Assembly (NCBI RefSeq): GCF_900604945.1
Contig: NZ_UWPB01000002.1
Location: forward strand, 248,001-312,000
Direction: 5' to 3'
Source of the DNA: Ruminococcus sp. Marseille-P6503
GTDB taxonomy: Bacteria; Bacillota; Clostridia; Oscillospirales; Ruminococcaceae
Length of the DNA: 64,000 nt
This document shows positions 52,994-62,719 of this stretch, one piece after another; position 1 is the first letter of the stretch; every line of letters starts with the position of its first letter. The notes under the pieces were generated by a model. It made no database searches and was not told the DNA's origin. It saw only the letters and a program-made list of their open reading frames with translations. Both the position numbers and the translations under genes were made by a program.

Positions 52994-55552
52994 ATGAAGA
53001 TGTCTAAAAACAAAGCTTTTTTGAAAAGCCCCTTTTCAAAGGGTAAGCAAAAAGAAAAATACCTTATGGTCTTTCTCTTTGCGTTCTTCGGAATGATGGT
53101 GGCTTTTCTTCCGTCTATGATCGTCAATAAGGGGATATTCCTTTATTACGGAGATTTCAATTCACAGCAGATGATGTTTTATCAGCACGCCAACGAAGCG
53201 GTCAGGGAAGGCGCGACCGCCTGGGACTGGGGGACCGACCTCGGCTCCAACTTTATCGGCTCCTATTCCTTCTATCTGCTGGGAAGCCCCTTTTTCTGGC
53301 TTTCCACTCTGTTCCCACTGAAAGCCGTGCCTTATCTTATACCCTGGCTGCTCGCGCTCAAAACAGCAGTGGCGGCTCTTACCTCATACGCTTATATAAG
53401 ACGCTTTGTAAACAATCCCAATGCCTGCTTTATCGGAGCAATGCTCTATGCCTTCTCAGGCTTTCAGACCTACAACGTTTTCTTCAACCACTTCCACGAC
53501 GTTACGGCGTTCTTCCCTCTGCTGCTGCTGAGCTTCGAGCTGCTGACACAGGAGCATAAGAAAGGAGCGTTTGCTCTTGCCGTAGCGATATGCGCCACTA
53601 TAAGCTACTTTTTCTTTGTGTGCGAGGTAGTGTTCACCGTTATCTATTTCTTTATCCGCTGCACCGACAAGGAATTTAAGATCGACCTGAAGCTGTTCGG
53701 TCTGCTGGTATTCGAGGCGGCGCTTGGAGTTATGATCTCAGCGGCGATACTCCTTCCGGCTGTAATCGACGTGTTCTCCAACCCGAGAGTTTCCTCCCGT
53801 CTTTACGGTCTTGATATGGTCATCTACAGCGAAAACGTGCGTATCCCCAGAATAATCCAGTCATTCTTCATGCTTTCGGATATGCCCGCAAGAATAAATA
53901 TCCTCAACTCCGACAAGGCAAGATGGGCTTCAATGGCGGGCTACCTGCCTATGTTCTCAATGTGCGGAGTCATCGCGTTCATGAGGACGCGCAAAAAGCA
54001 CTGGGCTACCAAGCTGACGGCTGTCTGCGGAATAATGGCGTGCGTTCCGATACTCAATTCCATGTTCGTTATGTTCAACAGCAGCTACTATGCGAGATGG
54101 TACTATATGCCTATCCTTATAATGTGCCTGATGACCGCAAAGGTAATAGACGAAAACAAGGCGGATCTTAAAAAGGGCTTTGCCATAGTAGTCGCGGTGT
54201 GCGCGATATTCATAGGAATAGGACTTCTTCCTACTCAGGAAAACGGAAAGACCGTATACGGAAAGGTTCCTGAATATATCGAGCTTTACTATATTCAGGC
54301 TATAGTTACCGCCCTCATGACAGTAATGCTGTTCTATATCGTTTACCGTCTGAATGAAAACAACAAAAACTGGTACCGCATTGTAAACGGCATGACCGCC
54401 GCCGCCTGCGTGATATGCATGACCTCGTCCGTAATTTACGGCGTCGCTCAGGGGGACGACAACGCCGACTACATTGAAAGAGCCATAAACGGTTCGGACA
54501 ATCTTGATATGGCAAAGCTCGACGGCGATATGTCAGCTTCCCAGAACACCTTCTACAGGATAGACACCTCGGAAAACGTAGACAACTGGTGTATGTTCTG
54601 GGGACTTTCCTCAATGAGAACCTTCCACAGCGTGGTTCCGACCTCGATAATGGATTTCTATTCCTCTATCGGTCAGACGAGAGACGTAGCCTCAAGAATG
54701 GAAACTAAGCTTTATCCGCTGAGAGGACTTTTCTCGGTAAAATACTATTTCAAGGAGCTTTCCGAGGCGCAGCTGAACGGAACCGCCTCCAACGATCCCC
54801 CGGAAAACCTTGCAAATCTGGCGGGCTTCAAATATGTCGATACTCAGAACGGCTTTAATATTTACGAAAACGAATATTTCGTTCCCATGGGCTTCACATA
54901 CGACTACTACACCACAGACAGCGTTATCAAGTCGGCTCAGGAGGTTCACAAGACCAACATTCTTATGGAGGCGCTGGTTCTCGACCCAAGCCAGATAGCA
55001 AAATATTCCGACATCCTCACGCCTTACGACTATGATGTTTCAAAGCTCAATACCGAAAGCTATAAAAAGGTCTGCGAGGAAAAGCGCAGCAGCTCCTGCT
55101 ACTATTTCAAAGAGGATACCAACGGCTTCGACGCCAGAATAGACTTAGAGGAACCAAAGCTTGTATTTTTCAGCGTTCCCTACGAGCAGGGCTGGACCGC
55201 CGAGGTAAACGGCGAGCCTGCCGACATCGAAAAGGTATCCTACGGCTTTATGGCTGTGAAGTGTCCGGCAGGAGATAATGCCATTACCTTCAGGTATGAA
55301 ACCGCCGGTCTTGCCGAGGGAAAAATAATCTCGCTTACCGGCTGGGGAATACTTGCCGTATATATCGCCGCCAGCTTTGTTTACAGAAAAAAGCACCCTG
55401 AAAAGGTCTCTGTAAACGCCTTCGGCGACGGATCCGAACAGGAAACGCCCAGGCTCGGACTGTCTGATAGCTCAGAAAACGACGGCAGCGGCGAAACGGC
55501 TGAAAGCGCAAACGATCCGGAAGATGAAACCGGCAGGGAAGACCAAGCCTGA
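52994..55552 (+). CDS. YfhO-family membrane glycosyltransferase
   Basis: The 852-residue GT-C-fold protein has about 12 hydrophobic segments. A first extracellular loop holds YYGDFNSQQMMFYQHANEAV near residue 50, where YfhO enzymes have their acidic site, followed by DWGTDLGSNFIGSYSFYLLG near residue 77. A large extracellular C-terminal part (about 490-790) precedes a last membrane segment and an acidic cytoplasmic tail. YfhO proteins transfer sugars onto lipoteichoic or wall teichoic acids, which suits the gene cluster downstream. The NUDIX gene begins 20 bases after it. Confidence 0.9.
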   Translation: MKMSKNKAFLKSPFSKGKQKEKYLMVFLFAFFGMMVAFLPSMIVNKGIFLYYGDFNSQQMMFYQHANEAVREGATAWDWGTDLGSNFIGSYSFYLLGSPFFWLSTLFPLKAVPYLIPWLLALKTAVAALTSYAYIRRFVNNPNACFIGAMLYAFSGFQTYNVFFNHFHDVTAFFPLLLLSFELLTQEHKKGAFALAVAICATISYFFFVCEVVFTVIYFFIRCTDKEFKIDLKLFGLLVFEAALGVMISAAILLPAVIDVFSNPRVSSRLYGLDMVIYSENVRIPRIIQSFFMLSDMPARINILNSDKARWASMAGYLPMFSMCGVIAFMRTRKKHWATKLTAVCGIMACVPILNSMFVMFNSSYYARWYYMPILIMCLMTAKVIDENKADLKKGFAIVVAVCAIFIGIGLLPTQENGKTVYGKVPEYIELYYIQAIVTALMTVMLFYIVYRLNENNKNWYRIVNGMTAAACVICMTSSVIYGVAQGDDNADYIERAINGSDNLDMAKLDGDMSASQNTFYRIDTSENVDNWCMFWGLSSMRTFHSVVPTSIMDFYSSIGQTRDVASRMETKLYPLRGLFSVKYYFKELSEAQLNGTASNDPPENLANLAGFKYVDTQNGFNIYENEYFVPMGFTYDYYTTDSVIKSAQEVHKTNILMEALVLDPSQIAKYSDILTPYDYDVSKLNTESYKKVCEEKRSSSCYYFKEDTNGFDARIDLEEPKLVFFSVPYEQGWTAEVNGEPADIEKVSYGFMAVKCPAGDNAITFRYETAGLAEGKIISLTGWGILAVYIAASFVYRKKHPEKVSVNAFGDGSEQETPRLGLSDSSENDGSGETAESANDPEDETGREDQA

Positions 55553-55572
55553 TACGAAAGGAGAAAACCGCA

Positions 55573-56103
55573 ATGCACTTATGTGAAAAGAAGCTGTCGG
55601 GCGAACAGATATTCAAAGGACGGGTAGTAGACCTGTCTGTAGACAAAGTGGAGCTGGAGGACGGAAAGATAACCACCAGAGAGCTTATAACTCACCCCGG
55701 AGGGGTCTGCGTTGTCCCGCTGAACGAAAAAGGCGAAATATATATGGTCAAGCAGTTCAGATACCCGTTTTCCTCCGTATTGCTGGAGATTCCCGCCGGA
55801 AAGCTTGAAAAGGGCGAGGATCACAGGGAATGCGGCATCAGGGAGCTTAAGGAGGAGATAGGAGCGGAGGCGGAGTATTTTGAATATCTCGGCTGCCTTT
55901 ATCCTACCGTAGCCTATGATACCGAGATAATCCATATGTATCTTGCAAAGGGCTTATCCTTCGGAGAGCAGAGTCTTGACGACGGCGAGTTTATCGACGT
56001 GATAAAAATGCCCTTTGAGCAAGCGGTTGAAATGGTGATGAAAAACGAAATTCCCGACGCCAAGACCCAGCTTGCGATTTTAAAGGCGAAGCTTTTTCTG
56101 TAG
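55573..56103 (+). CDS. NUDIX hydrolase, ADP-ribose pyrophosphatase-like
   Basis: The 176-residue protein has a full Nudix box (GKLEKGEDHRECGIRELKEE then IGAEAEYF, residues 76-103) and the MVKQFRYPFSSVLLEIPAGK context of ADP-ribose pyrophosphatases. ADP-ribose or a sugar nucleotide would be cleaved. AAAGGAG lies nine bases before the ATG. It is the second gene after the YfhO promoter and may share its transcript. No terminator is visible before the next promoter at 56121. Confidence 0.9.
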   Translation: MHLCEKKLSGEQIFKGRVVDLSVDKVELEDGKITTRELITHPGGVCVVPLNEKGEIYMVKQFRYPFSSVLLEIPAGKLEKGEDHRECGIRELKEEIGAEAEYFEYLGCLYPTVAYDTEIIHMYLAKGLSFGEQSLDDGEFIDVIKMPFEQAVEMVMKNEIPDAKTQLAILKAKLFL

Positions 56104-56120
56104 GCGTATGCCACGCTTGT

Positions 56121-56149
56121 TTGACAATGTAAAAATAATGTGATATAAT
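56121..56149 (+). promoter_or_regulatory. Promoter of the teichoic-acid-like cluster
   Basis: Perfect TTGACA (56121-56126) and perfect TATAAT (56144-56149) with a 17-base spacer and a TGTGA extension. The leader before the first gene is about 190 bases. Confidence 0.85.
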
Positions 56150-56292
56150 AACCCTAAAACTTTGTATTTAACGCGGATTCCGACAGCGTTCGTCAGAAAG
56201 CCCGCGGCGGCGTCTCATTTTTTACGCAAGACGAATATAATACGCTGTTTACGGTACAATTTAAATATACGCGCCGTTTTATACCGCAACAG

Positions 56293-56325
56293 CAGAGCTG
56301 TTTTCAGACAAGCCTGACAGCTCTG
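56293..56325 (+). other. Leader hairpin before the glycerophosphotransferase-like gene
   Basis: CAGAGCTGT (56293-56301) pairs with ACAGCTCTG (56317-56325), ending 17 bases before the ATG. It may affect translation of the first gene. No T-run follows, so it is not a terminator. Confidence 0.45.
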
Positions 56326-56342
56326 AAACACAGGAACAGATA

Positions 56343-57506
56343 ATGATAAAAAAAATCGTGAAATGGCTGGCGTTCAGGGTCGTTTATCCCTGCGCTTACA
56401 GGATCGGCTGTCTTAAGAGGCAGGATCCGCGGAAAGTAATATTCGCGGAGGTAAGACATTCTTTTCTTACCGACAGCTACAGACTTATATATGAGGAGCT
56501 GAAAAAAAGACCTGACCTCAGCCTGGAAATAGTTTACCTCGTAACCAACAGCGGCGGGCTGTCATATTTATGGCGGTATTTTAAGCTGTGCCTTAAAATG
56601 GGCTCGGCAGGCTGTATTCTCTGCGACGATACCTGCAATCTTTTCGGAGCCTTCAGGCTGAGAAAGGGAACCAAGCTGATACAGACCTGGCATTCCTGCG
56701 GAGCCTTTAAAAAGTGGGGCGAATGCATAAGCGGACTAAGCTTCGGGGAAGATATTGAGGAGCTTAGAAAATACCCCGCCCACACCAATTACACGCTCTG
56801 CACGGTAAGCTCCGAGGAATGTATAGAACCGTTCAAAGCGGCATTCGGGCTTCCTGAGGAAAACCGCTGCGTAAAGGCGGTGGGTGTTTCAAGGACAGAC
56901 GTTTTTTTCAGGCCGGAAAACAGAATAAAGGCGTTTGAAAGCCTTGCCAAGGCCTGTCCCGAGGCTGACGCTGCCCGCGGAGATGGGAAAAAGCTTATGC
57001 TTTACGCTCCTACCTACCGTGGGGACGCCGATAGGGCGTATATTCCCGAAGAGCTGGATATTCCGCTGATGAAAAGGGAACTGGGAACAGAATATGTCCT
57101 GCTTATCAAGCGGCACGGCTTCGTCAGAAAGCAATGGGATATACCTGCGGGCTGTGAGGATTTTGCTTTTGACGTTTCCGAAAGCATGAAGATCGAGGAG
57201 CTGCTGTTTGTTTCAGACCTCTGCGTTACTGATTATTCCTCTCTTATTTTCGAGTATTCGCTGTTTGAACGGCCTATGTATTTTTTCGCGTTTGACCTTG
57301 ACGATTTTTATGATTACAGAGGCTTTTTCTACGACTACGAAGAATTCGCTCCCGGACCGATCGTCAGAACCACGGCGGAGCTTGCAGAGAAAATAAAGGA
57401 CGGAAAAAATTCTGACAGCGGCAGAATAAAGGAGTTCCAGAAAAGATTTATGGGCGCCTGCGACGGAAATTCCACCCAGCGCGTCGTCGATTACATTGTT
57501 AATTAA
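56343..57506 (+). CDS. CDP-glycerol glycerophosphotransferase family protein, short form
   Basis: The 387-residue protein consists mainly of the TagB/TagF-type glycosyltransferase domain. LIQTWHSCGAFKKWGE near residue 110 matches the nucleotide-binding QxWHxxGAFK motif, LYAPTYRGDADRAY near 219 and LLIKRHGFVRK near 254 the next blocks, and VTDYSSLIFEYSLFERP near 297 the acceptor/catalytic block. It transfers a polyol phosphate from a CDP donor to a lipid-linked acceptor at the cytoplasmic membrane face, probably priming or extending a teichoic-acid-like polymer. AGGAAC precedes the ATG. It is the first gene of the cluster. Confidence 0.9.
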   Translation: MIKKIVKWLAFRVVYPCAYRIGCLKRQDPRKVIFAEVRHSFLTDSYRLIYEELKKRPDLSLEIVYLVTNSGGLSYLWRYFKLCLKMGSAGCILCDDTCNLFGAFRLRKGTKLIQTWHSCGAFKKWGECISGLSFGEDIEELRKYPAHTNYTLCTVSSEECIEPFKAAFGLPEENRCVKAVGVSRTDVFFRPENRIKAFESLAKACPEADAARGDGKKLMLYAPTYRGDADRAYIPEELDIPLMKRELGTEYVLLIKRHGFVRKQWDIPAGCEDFAFDVSESMKIEELLFVSDLCVTDYSSLIFEYSLFERPMYFFAFDLDDFYDYRGFFYDYEEFAPGPIVRTTAELAEKIKDGKNSDSGRIKEFQKRFMGACDGNSTQRVVDYIVN

Positions 57507-57615
57507 TATTGACTGTTACGCCGCCCGTCTGAACGTATTCAAAAGCCTGCTTCCTCGCCGGTGCGCAACGCCGTCCGAACCGAAGCAGAAAGCTCTTTAC
57601 ATTTGGAGGTTATTC

Positions 57616-58899
57616 ATGAAATTTGGTATTTTAATGCATAAAAACACCCAGAATATAGGCGACGATATCCAATCCTTCGCCGCGGCAAATCTTCTTCCGT
57701 CGGTCGATTATTTTCTTGACAGAGAAACTATGGATACCTTTGAAACAGACGACGGAGAGCCTGTTGCCGCAGTAATGAGCGCATGGTATATGTGGTCAAA
57801 ATGGAACTGGCCGCCTTCCAAATACATCGTTCCTCTTTATATAGGTATGCACTGGGCGGATCATCAGGTTGCTCAGCAGGACGGTTCTCCGATAAAGACC
57901 GAATTTCTTACCGGTATCGGCGGGGAGTATCTTAACGCCTACGGTCCGATCGGCTGCAGAGATATGTTTACCTACGACAGCTTTAAGGAGATCGGGATAG
58001 ACTGTTATTTTTCCGGCTGTATCACACTTACGCTTCCGAAAATGAAAACCGTGAAAAGAGAGCGGGAGTATATATGCGTTTGCGACCTGCCCAAGCCTGT
58101 TGTAAACAGAATTAAAAAGCTGATGAAAAACACCGGCATAGACGTGGTTGAAACCACGCATTACAAGGATTACCGCAACAGCGCCGCTACATGGGAGGAA
58201 AGGGTAGAGGCGGTCAAAGAGCTGCTTACTATCTATCAGAACGCCAAATGCGTTGTCACCAGAAGGCTTCACTGCGCGCTCCCCTGTCTGGCAATGGAGG
58301 TACCTGTATTTCTGGCAACCAAAAACAGCCCGCCGGTTTCCGGACGATTCGATCCGTATTGGGACTGGCTGCACCACTGCAGCTACGAGCAGTTTTTGAA
58401 AGGCGAATATGAATACGACTTTGCAAACCCTCCCGAGAACGGCAAAGAATACCTTGAATTCAGAAATTCTCTTATAAAGAGCGTAAAGGATTTTGCCGCC
58501 AAGTACAAGGACGCGGAGGGAAGCTGCGATGACTTCTGGCGTCTGAAACATTCCGACGCGGAAATAATGAAATGGCGTCATGACACAATGAAAAGCGCTA
58601 TGTACGACTGGCTTATGTACACCCGCAAGGATTTCCAGACGATCAAAAAGCTGAACTCCCAGATTGACCAGGCTGAAGCGCGCTTCAAAAAGGAACATCA
58701 GTCGATCATAGCCGAAAACGATAAGCTTAAAAGCGAAATAAGCGCGCTGGAAAAGGCAAAGTCGGAGCTTGAAAAAACAAAGTCCAAGCTGGAGGCGGAA
58801 AACATAAGATATGAAAAAATTCTCAACTGCCGTCCGGTAAAGACTACTATAAAGCTCAGGAACACTTTTATGAACGACAATAAAAAAATCAAACTTTAA
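57616..58899 (+). CDS. Polysaccharide pyruvyl transferase family protein
   Basis: The 427-residue protein starts MKFGILMHKNTQNIGDDIQS and includes IGCRDMFTYDSFKEIGIDCY near residue 113 and CVVTRRLHCALPCLAMEVPV near 215, the pattern of polysaccharide pyruvyl transferases (PF04230). The C-terminal 70 residues (from ISQ.. QIDQAEARFKKEHQ) form a predicted coiled coil, unusual for the family. It may add pyruvate ketals to surface polymers and form oligomers via the coil. The ATG at 57616 has TTTGGAGG upstream; the longer frame is rejected. It is co-transcribed with the neighbours. Confidence 0.8.
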   Translation: MKFGILMHKNTQNIGDDIQSFAAANLLPSVDYFLDRETMDTFETDDGEPVAAVMSAWYMWSKWNWPPSKYIVPLYIGMHWADHQVAQQDGSPIKTEFLTGIGGEYLNAYGPIGCRDMFTYDSFKEIGIDCYFSGCITLTLPKMKTVKREREYICVCDLPKPVVNRIKKLMKNTGIDVVETTHYKDYRNSAATWEERVEAVKELLTIYQNAKCVVTRRLHCALPCLAMEVPVFLATKNSPPVSGRFDPYWDWLHHCSYEQFLKGEYEYDFANPPENGKEYLEFRNSLIKSVKDFAAKYKDAEGSCDDFWRLKHSDAEIMKWRHDTMKSAMYDWLMYTRKDFQTIKKLNSQIDQAEARFKKEHQSIIAENDKLKSEISALEKAKSELEKTKSKLEAENIRYEKILNCRPVKTTIKLRNTFMNDNKKIKL

Positions 58900-58921
58900 A
58901 TATGAACGGAGATTTTGCCCA

Positions 58922-59629
58922 ATGATATACGGAGCCATGCTCGCCGGAGGTTCGGGCACAAGGATCAAGACCTCGGCAATACCCAAGCAGTTTATTGAAA
59001 TAAACGGTCAGCCGGTTATTCTGTATACGCTGAAAAATATGCTTAAGGTCGACAGATTCGACTATATTTATATCGCCGTAAGAAACGACTATATAGATTA
59101 CCTGAAAAAGCAGGTCGAGGACAATGTGCCGCAGAAGGAAAAGGTAAGGATAATCGAAGGCGGAAAGGAGCGTATCGACTCGATAAACAACGTTACCGAC
59201 GCGATCGTTTCGGACAACGGTCTGAGAGAGGACGACGTTATTATTATACACGACGCCGTTCGGCCCTTTGTTACGGAAAAGATCCTTAACGACAGCATCG
59301 ACTGCGCCGCCAAATACGGAGCGTGCGTATGCGGTCTGCCCTGCGCCGACACTATCCTTCATTCAAAAAGCGGAGATATCGTGGAGGATATTCCGCCGCG
59401 GAGCGAGCTTTTCAGCGGACAAGCTCCCGACAGCTTCAGATTAAAGCATTTTATAGATATGAAAAACAGCCTGACGGACGAACAGAAAAAAATCATTACC
59501 GGAACGTCGCAGATATGCACCTTCAACAACCAGCCTATCTATATAATCGAGGGCGACGCGATCAATTTCAAAATCACCACCGACAGCGACCTTGTAATGG
59601 TCAGACATCTGCTCGGAGCAGGCAATTAA
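58922..59629 (+). CDS. IspD/TarI-type cytidylyltransferase
   Basis: The 235-residue protein has the CTP-binding loop MLAGGSGTRIKTSAIPKQFI near residues 6-25 and DDVIIIHDAVRPFVTEK near residue 103, then GLPCADTI near 139. IspD makes CDP-methylerythritol and TarI makes CDP-ribitol, and sequence motifs do not separate them by eye. The neighbours, a TarJ-like dehydrogenase and a glycerophosphotransferase, favour TarI (CDP-ribitol for wall polymers). If no other ispD exists in the genome, it could serve isoprenoid synthesis. The ATG is 22 bases after the pyruvyl-transferase gene. Confidence 0.85.
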   Translation: MIYGAMLAGGSGTRIKTSAIPKQFIEINGQPVILYTLKNMLKVDRFDYIYIAVRNDYIDYLKKQVEDNVPQKEKVRIIEGGKERIDSINNVTDAIVSDNGLREDDVIIIHDAVRPFVTEKILNDSIDCAAKYGACVCGLPCADTILHSKSGDIVEDIPPRSELFSGQAPDSFRLKHFIDMKNSLTDEQKKIITGTSQICTFNNQPIYIIEGDAINFKITTDSDLVMVRHLLGAGN

Positions 59630-59660
59630 ATACAGTGCGGCAGACTGCGGCGCTTTATTT

Positions 59661-59710
59661 GGTTTTAACTCGGAGCAAAGCCCGATGTAAGCTTGTTTAA
59701 CATCGGTGAA
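59661..59710. repeat. Intergenic hairpin repeat, copy 2
   Basis: This copy is collinear with 15801-15850 (CGGAGCAAAGCCCGATGT identical). CCGATGT (59682-59688) pairs with ACATCGG (59700-59706). It sits between the cytidylyltransferase and the dehydrogenase gene, so it would be inside their mRNA. Confidence 0.65.
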
Positions 59711-59744
59711 TAGGTTATTTTCAACGACGGAAAGGACTCTTTTT

Positions 59745-60815
59745 ATGAAAAGCTTAATTGAAATTCCCCGGAAAATGGAAGCTCTCGTTCTGGAGGGAGT
59801 CGGCGATCTCAGACAGGAAACCGTCGACGTTCCCGAACTTAAGGAGGGTACCGTTCTGGTAAAAATAAAGGCCTGCGGAATATGCTCCAGCGATATTCCC
59901 AGAATTTTTGTAACCGGAACCTATCATTTTCCGACTATCCCAGGCCATGAGTTTTCAGGACAGATAGTCGCGATAGGCGACGGCGTGGACGAAGCTCTGC
60001 TCGGCAAAAAGACCTGCGTTTTCCCGCTGCTGCCCTGCGGAAGCTGCAAGGCGTGCGGACTTGAGGAGTACGCCCAATGCTCAGGGTACAGCTATTTCGG
60101 CTCGCGCTGCGACGGGGCTTACGCCGAATATCTTGTTGCTCCCGTATGGAACCTTGTACCCTTCAGCGATAGTCTGTCATATGAGGTCGCGGCTCTCTGC
60201 GAGCCGGCGGCGGTAAGTCTTCACGCGGTCGATATCGGTCAGATAAAGGAAGGTCAGAACGTAATGATAATCGGCACCGGTACTATAGGCTTCCTTATCG
60301 GCGCGTTTGCCAAAAAGGCTTCAAAGACAGGAAAGGTCATCGTTTGCGGACGCTCGCAGAACAAGCTGGATTATGCCAAGAAGCTGGGCTTTGAAACGGT
60401 GAATCCCAAGGACGAGCCTATTCCCGACGCAATCAGGAGAATTACCGGAAGCGACGGAGCGGACGTATGCTTTGAAGCGGTTGGAACCAACGAGGCTATT
60501 GAAAACGCTATAAGGGCTACCGGCGCGCTTGGCAGGATCGTTCTGGTAGGAAATCCGGCAAGCGACCTTGCTTTGCCCAAGGACGTCTACTGGTCAATCC
60601 TCAGAAAGCAGATAACCGTGGCGGGCTCATGGAATTCCAGCTATAACAGCAGGGTCAACGACTGGGCTAAGGCGCTTGAGATATTTGAAAGCGGAGAGCT
60701 TAACGTAAAAGAGCTTATTACTCATACCTTCCCGATTTCGGAACAGGAAAAGGCGTTTGCCGCTTTGAAGGATCCGAGCGAATTTACCGTTAAGGTAATG
60801 TTTACTTTTGATTAA
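59745..60815 (+). CDS. Zinc-dependent medium-chain dehydrogenase (TarJ/galactitol-phosphate type)
   Basis: The 356-residue protein has the catalytic zinc ligands in KACGICSSD near residue 40 and IPGHEFSGQ near 67, the structural zinc lobe CGSCKACGLEEYAQC near 98, and the Rossmann motif VMIIGTGTIGFLIG near 175. Its overall form suggests a polyol-phosphate dehydrogenase. In this context a TarJ-like role, reducing ribulose 5-phosphate to ribitol 5-phosphate for the cytidylyltransferase, is likely. AAAGGA stands eight bases before the ATG at 59745. Confidence 0.85.
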   Translation: MKSLIEIPRKMEALVLEGVGDLRQETVDVPELKEGTVLVKIKACGICSSDIPRIFVTGTYHFPTIPGHEFSGQIVAIGDGVDEALLGKKTCVFPLLPCGSCKACGLEEYAQCSGYSYFGSRCDGAYAEYLVAPVWNLVPFSDSLSYEVAALCEPAAVSLHAVDIGQIKEGQNVMIIGTGTIGFLIGAFAKKASKTGKVIVCGRSQNKLDYAKKLGFETVNPKDEPIPDAIRRITGSDGADVCFEAVGTNEAIENAIRATGALGRIVLVGNPASDLALPKDVYWSILRKQITVAGSWNSSYNSRVNDWAKALEIFESGELNVKELITHTFPISEQEKAFAALKDPSEFTVKVMFTFD

Positions 60816-60827
60816 TTTAAGGAAAAT

Positions 60828-62714
60828 GTGATTTTATATATGGATACTTTGCTAACAGACGAGCAGCTTGAATTCTATGAGGACAGAAAAAAGGCTGTTG
60901 AGGAACAGGAGCTTCGCGGCAAGCAGTACGCCCTCCTGACAAACATCGAATTCAAGCGCGTTATCATGCACATTGAAGGAGAGCTGAAAGGCTTTGACAA
61001 TACTAAGGGGCTTTCGGCAAGATTTGTTACCAGGAACAGAAGGCTTGTGTTTTATCCTCAGCATTTTGACGTAAACGGCAACCTGTTTCACCTGACCTTT
61101 AATATAATGAGCGTCAATAACGAGAGTCCCATTGAAACCGGAAATTACTATCTGGTGATCTTCAGGGAATACGAAGGCATGGAGGCGGAATTTTCCCCTG
61201 AGATCATCGGCGACCCCAATACCGAAATCGCAGTCCGTTCAGGTACGGTTTACCGGATAACCTACGACGAAAACGGAAACGCCGCGGAAAAACAGGAGCT
61301 TACAAACGAATATCCGGCGTTTATTTCACCAGACTTTGAATGTGAAATAAACAAGCTTAAGGATAATCCTCTTAATTTCAGGCTCAGGAGAAGCGCCGGC
61401 AATCTTTTCTACTGCGACTCGACGACCGATATGGATACAATGGAATATTCGGTAAACGTGGAATATAAGCAGCCCCAGCCTCCCCAGACGCTTTTCAGAC
61501 GGACTAAAAAGAAATGGACCGAACGCAAAAACAAGATCGTCAGGGATTTCAACGCCTTCAACCTGTTTTTATACAGAGGCTTTTTCAGGCTGTTTACAAA
61601 GTTTGCAAAGAAAAAGGGCAATATAATCCTGTTTGCTTCCGGCTCGAGAGCTGAGATAGGAGGAAACGAAAAGGTCATCTACGACAGAATGATCGAGCGT
61701 GGTCTTGATAAAAAGTATAAGTTCCGCTTTGATTTCAAGGAAAGCATAAATATCAAGCGCAGCAGCCTTAAAATGCTGAGATTCACATGGTATCTTGCAA
61801 CCTCTGATATAATCATTATAGACGACTATTATCCTGAGATATACAAGGTGGATTATCCGCCCAACGTCAAGATCCTCCAGGTGTGGCACGCCTGCGGAGC
61901 TTTTAAGTCTCTTGGCTTTGAAAGACTGGGAAAGCCGGGCGCTCCGCCGTTTAACACAAGGGTCCACAAATGCTACACCCACGTTCCCGTAAGCTCCTAT
62001 CACTCGGCAAAGCACCACGCCGAGGGCTTCGGAATAGACGAAAGCAAGTTTTATCCCGTCGGTATCCCCAGAACGGATATCTTTTTTGACGAGGAATACA
62101 AAAAGAATACCCGTCTGATGATGCTGGAGGAATTTCCCGCCTGCAAAAACGCGTCTAAGGTTTATCTTTACGCTCCGACCTTCAGAGGCGAAAATGCCGA
62201 AAACGCATATTTCCCCTTTGACCGGTTTGACCTTAACGTATGGGGAGAATTTCTGCGGCAGACAAATTCGGTTCTTATTATAAAGCTTCACCCCTTCGTT
62301 ACAAGGCGGGTCGAGATACCGCCGGAGTATTCCGATATTATCATAGACGCGTCGGATTACCGCGAGGTAAACGACATACTGTTTATCGTAGACGTGCTTA
62401 TAACCGATTACTCGTCTATTATATACGAAATGTCGCTGCTTAAAAAGCCTATGCTCTTTTTCGCGTTCGACCGTAAATACTATGAAGCGACCAGAGATTT
62501 CTATGAGCCCTACGAGGAGCTTGTTCCGGGAAAGATCGTCCATTCCTTTGACGAGCTGATGGAGGCGCTTAAAAATCAGGACTATCAGTTCCACAAGATG
62601 GACAGCTTTATAAAGAAAAATTTCACCTATACAGACGGAAAAGCCACCGACAGAGTGATCGACCAGCTGATCATGGGACTTCCGCCTGCTGACAGCGGTA
62701 CAGGAAAGGATTGA
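60828..62714 (+). CDS. CDP-glycerol glycerophosphotransferase family protein, long form (TagF/TarL-like)
   Basis: The 628-residue protein has an N-terminal domain of about 230 residues (first 130 beta-rich) and a C-terminal TagF-like transferase domain. ILQVWHACGAFKSLGFERLG near residue 350, VYLYAPTFRGENAENAY near 445, LIIKLHPFVTRRVEI near 487 and LITDYSSIIYEMSLLKKPML near 527 match the family blocks. With the CDP-ribitol-type neighbours, a ribitol-phosphate polymerase is the likely role. A GTG start (60828) is chosen from AAGGA nearby; ATG at 60840 is the alternative. The epimerase-like gene overlaps its end. Confidence 0.9.
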   Translation: MILYMDTLLTDEQLEFYEDRKKAVEEQELRGKQYALLTNIEFKRVIMHIEGELKGFDNTKGLSARFVTRNRRLVFYPQHFDVNGNLFHLTFNIMSVNNESPIETGNYYLVIFREYEGMEAEFSPEIIGDPNTEIAVRSGTVYRITYDENGNAAEKQELTNEYPAFISPDFECEINKLKDNPLNFRLRRSAGNLFYCDSTTDMDTMEYSVNVEYKQPQPPQTLFRRTKKKWTERKNKIVRDFNAFNLFLYRGFFRLFTKFAKKKGNIILFASGSRAEIGGNEKVIYDRMIERGLDKKYKFRFDFKESINIKRSSLKMLRFTWYLATSDIIIIDDYYPEIYKVDYPPNVKILQVWHACGAFKSLGFERLGKPGAPPFNTRVHKCYTHVPVSSYHSAKHHAEGFGIDESKFYPVGIPRTDIFFDEEYKKNTRLMMLEEFPACKNASKVYLYAPTFRGENAENAYFPFDRFDLNVWGEFLRQTNSVLIIKLHPFVTRRVEIPPEYSDIIIDASDYREVNDILFIVDVLITDYSSIIYEMSLLKKPMLFFAFDRKYYEATRDFYEPYEELVPGKIVHSFDELMEALKNQDYQFHKMDSFIKKNFTYTDGKATDRVIDQLIMGLPPADSGTGKD

Positions 62715-62719
62715 TTTGT

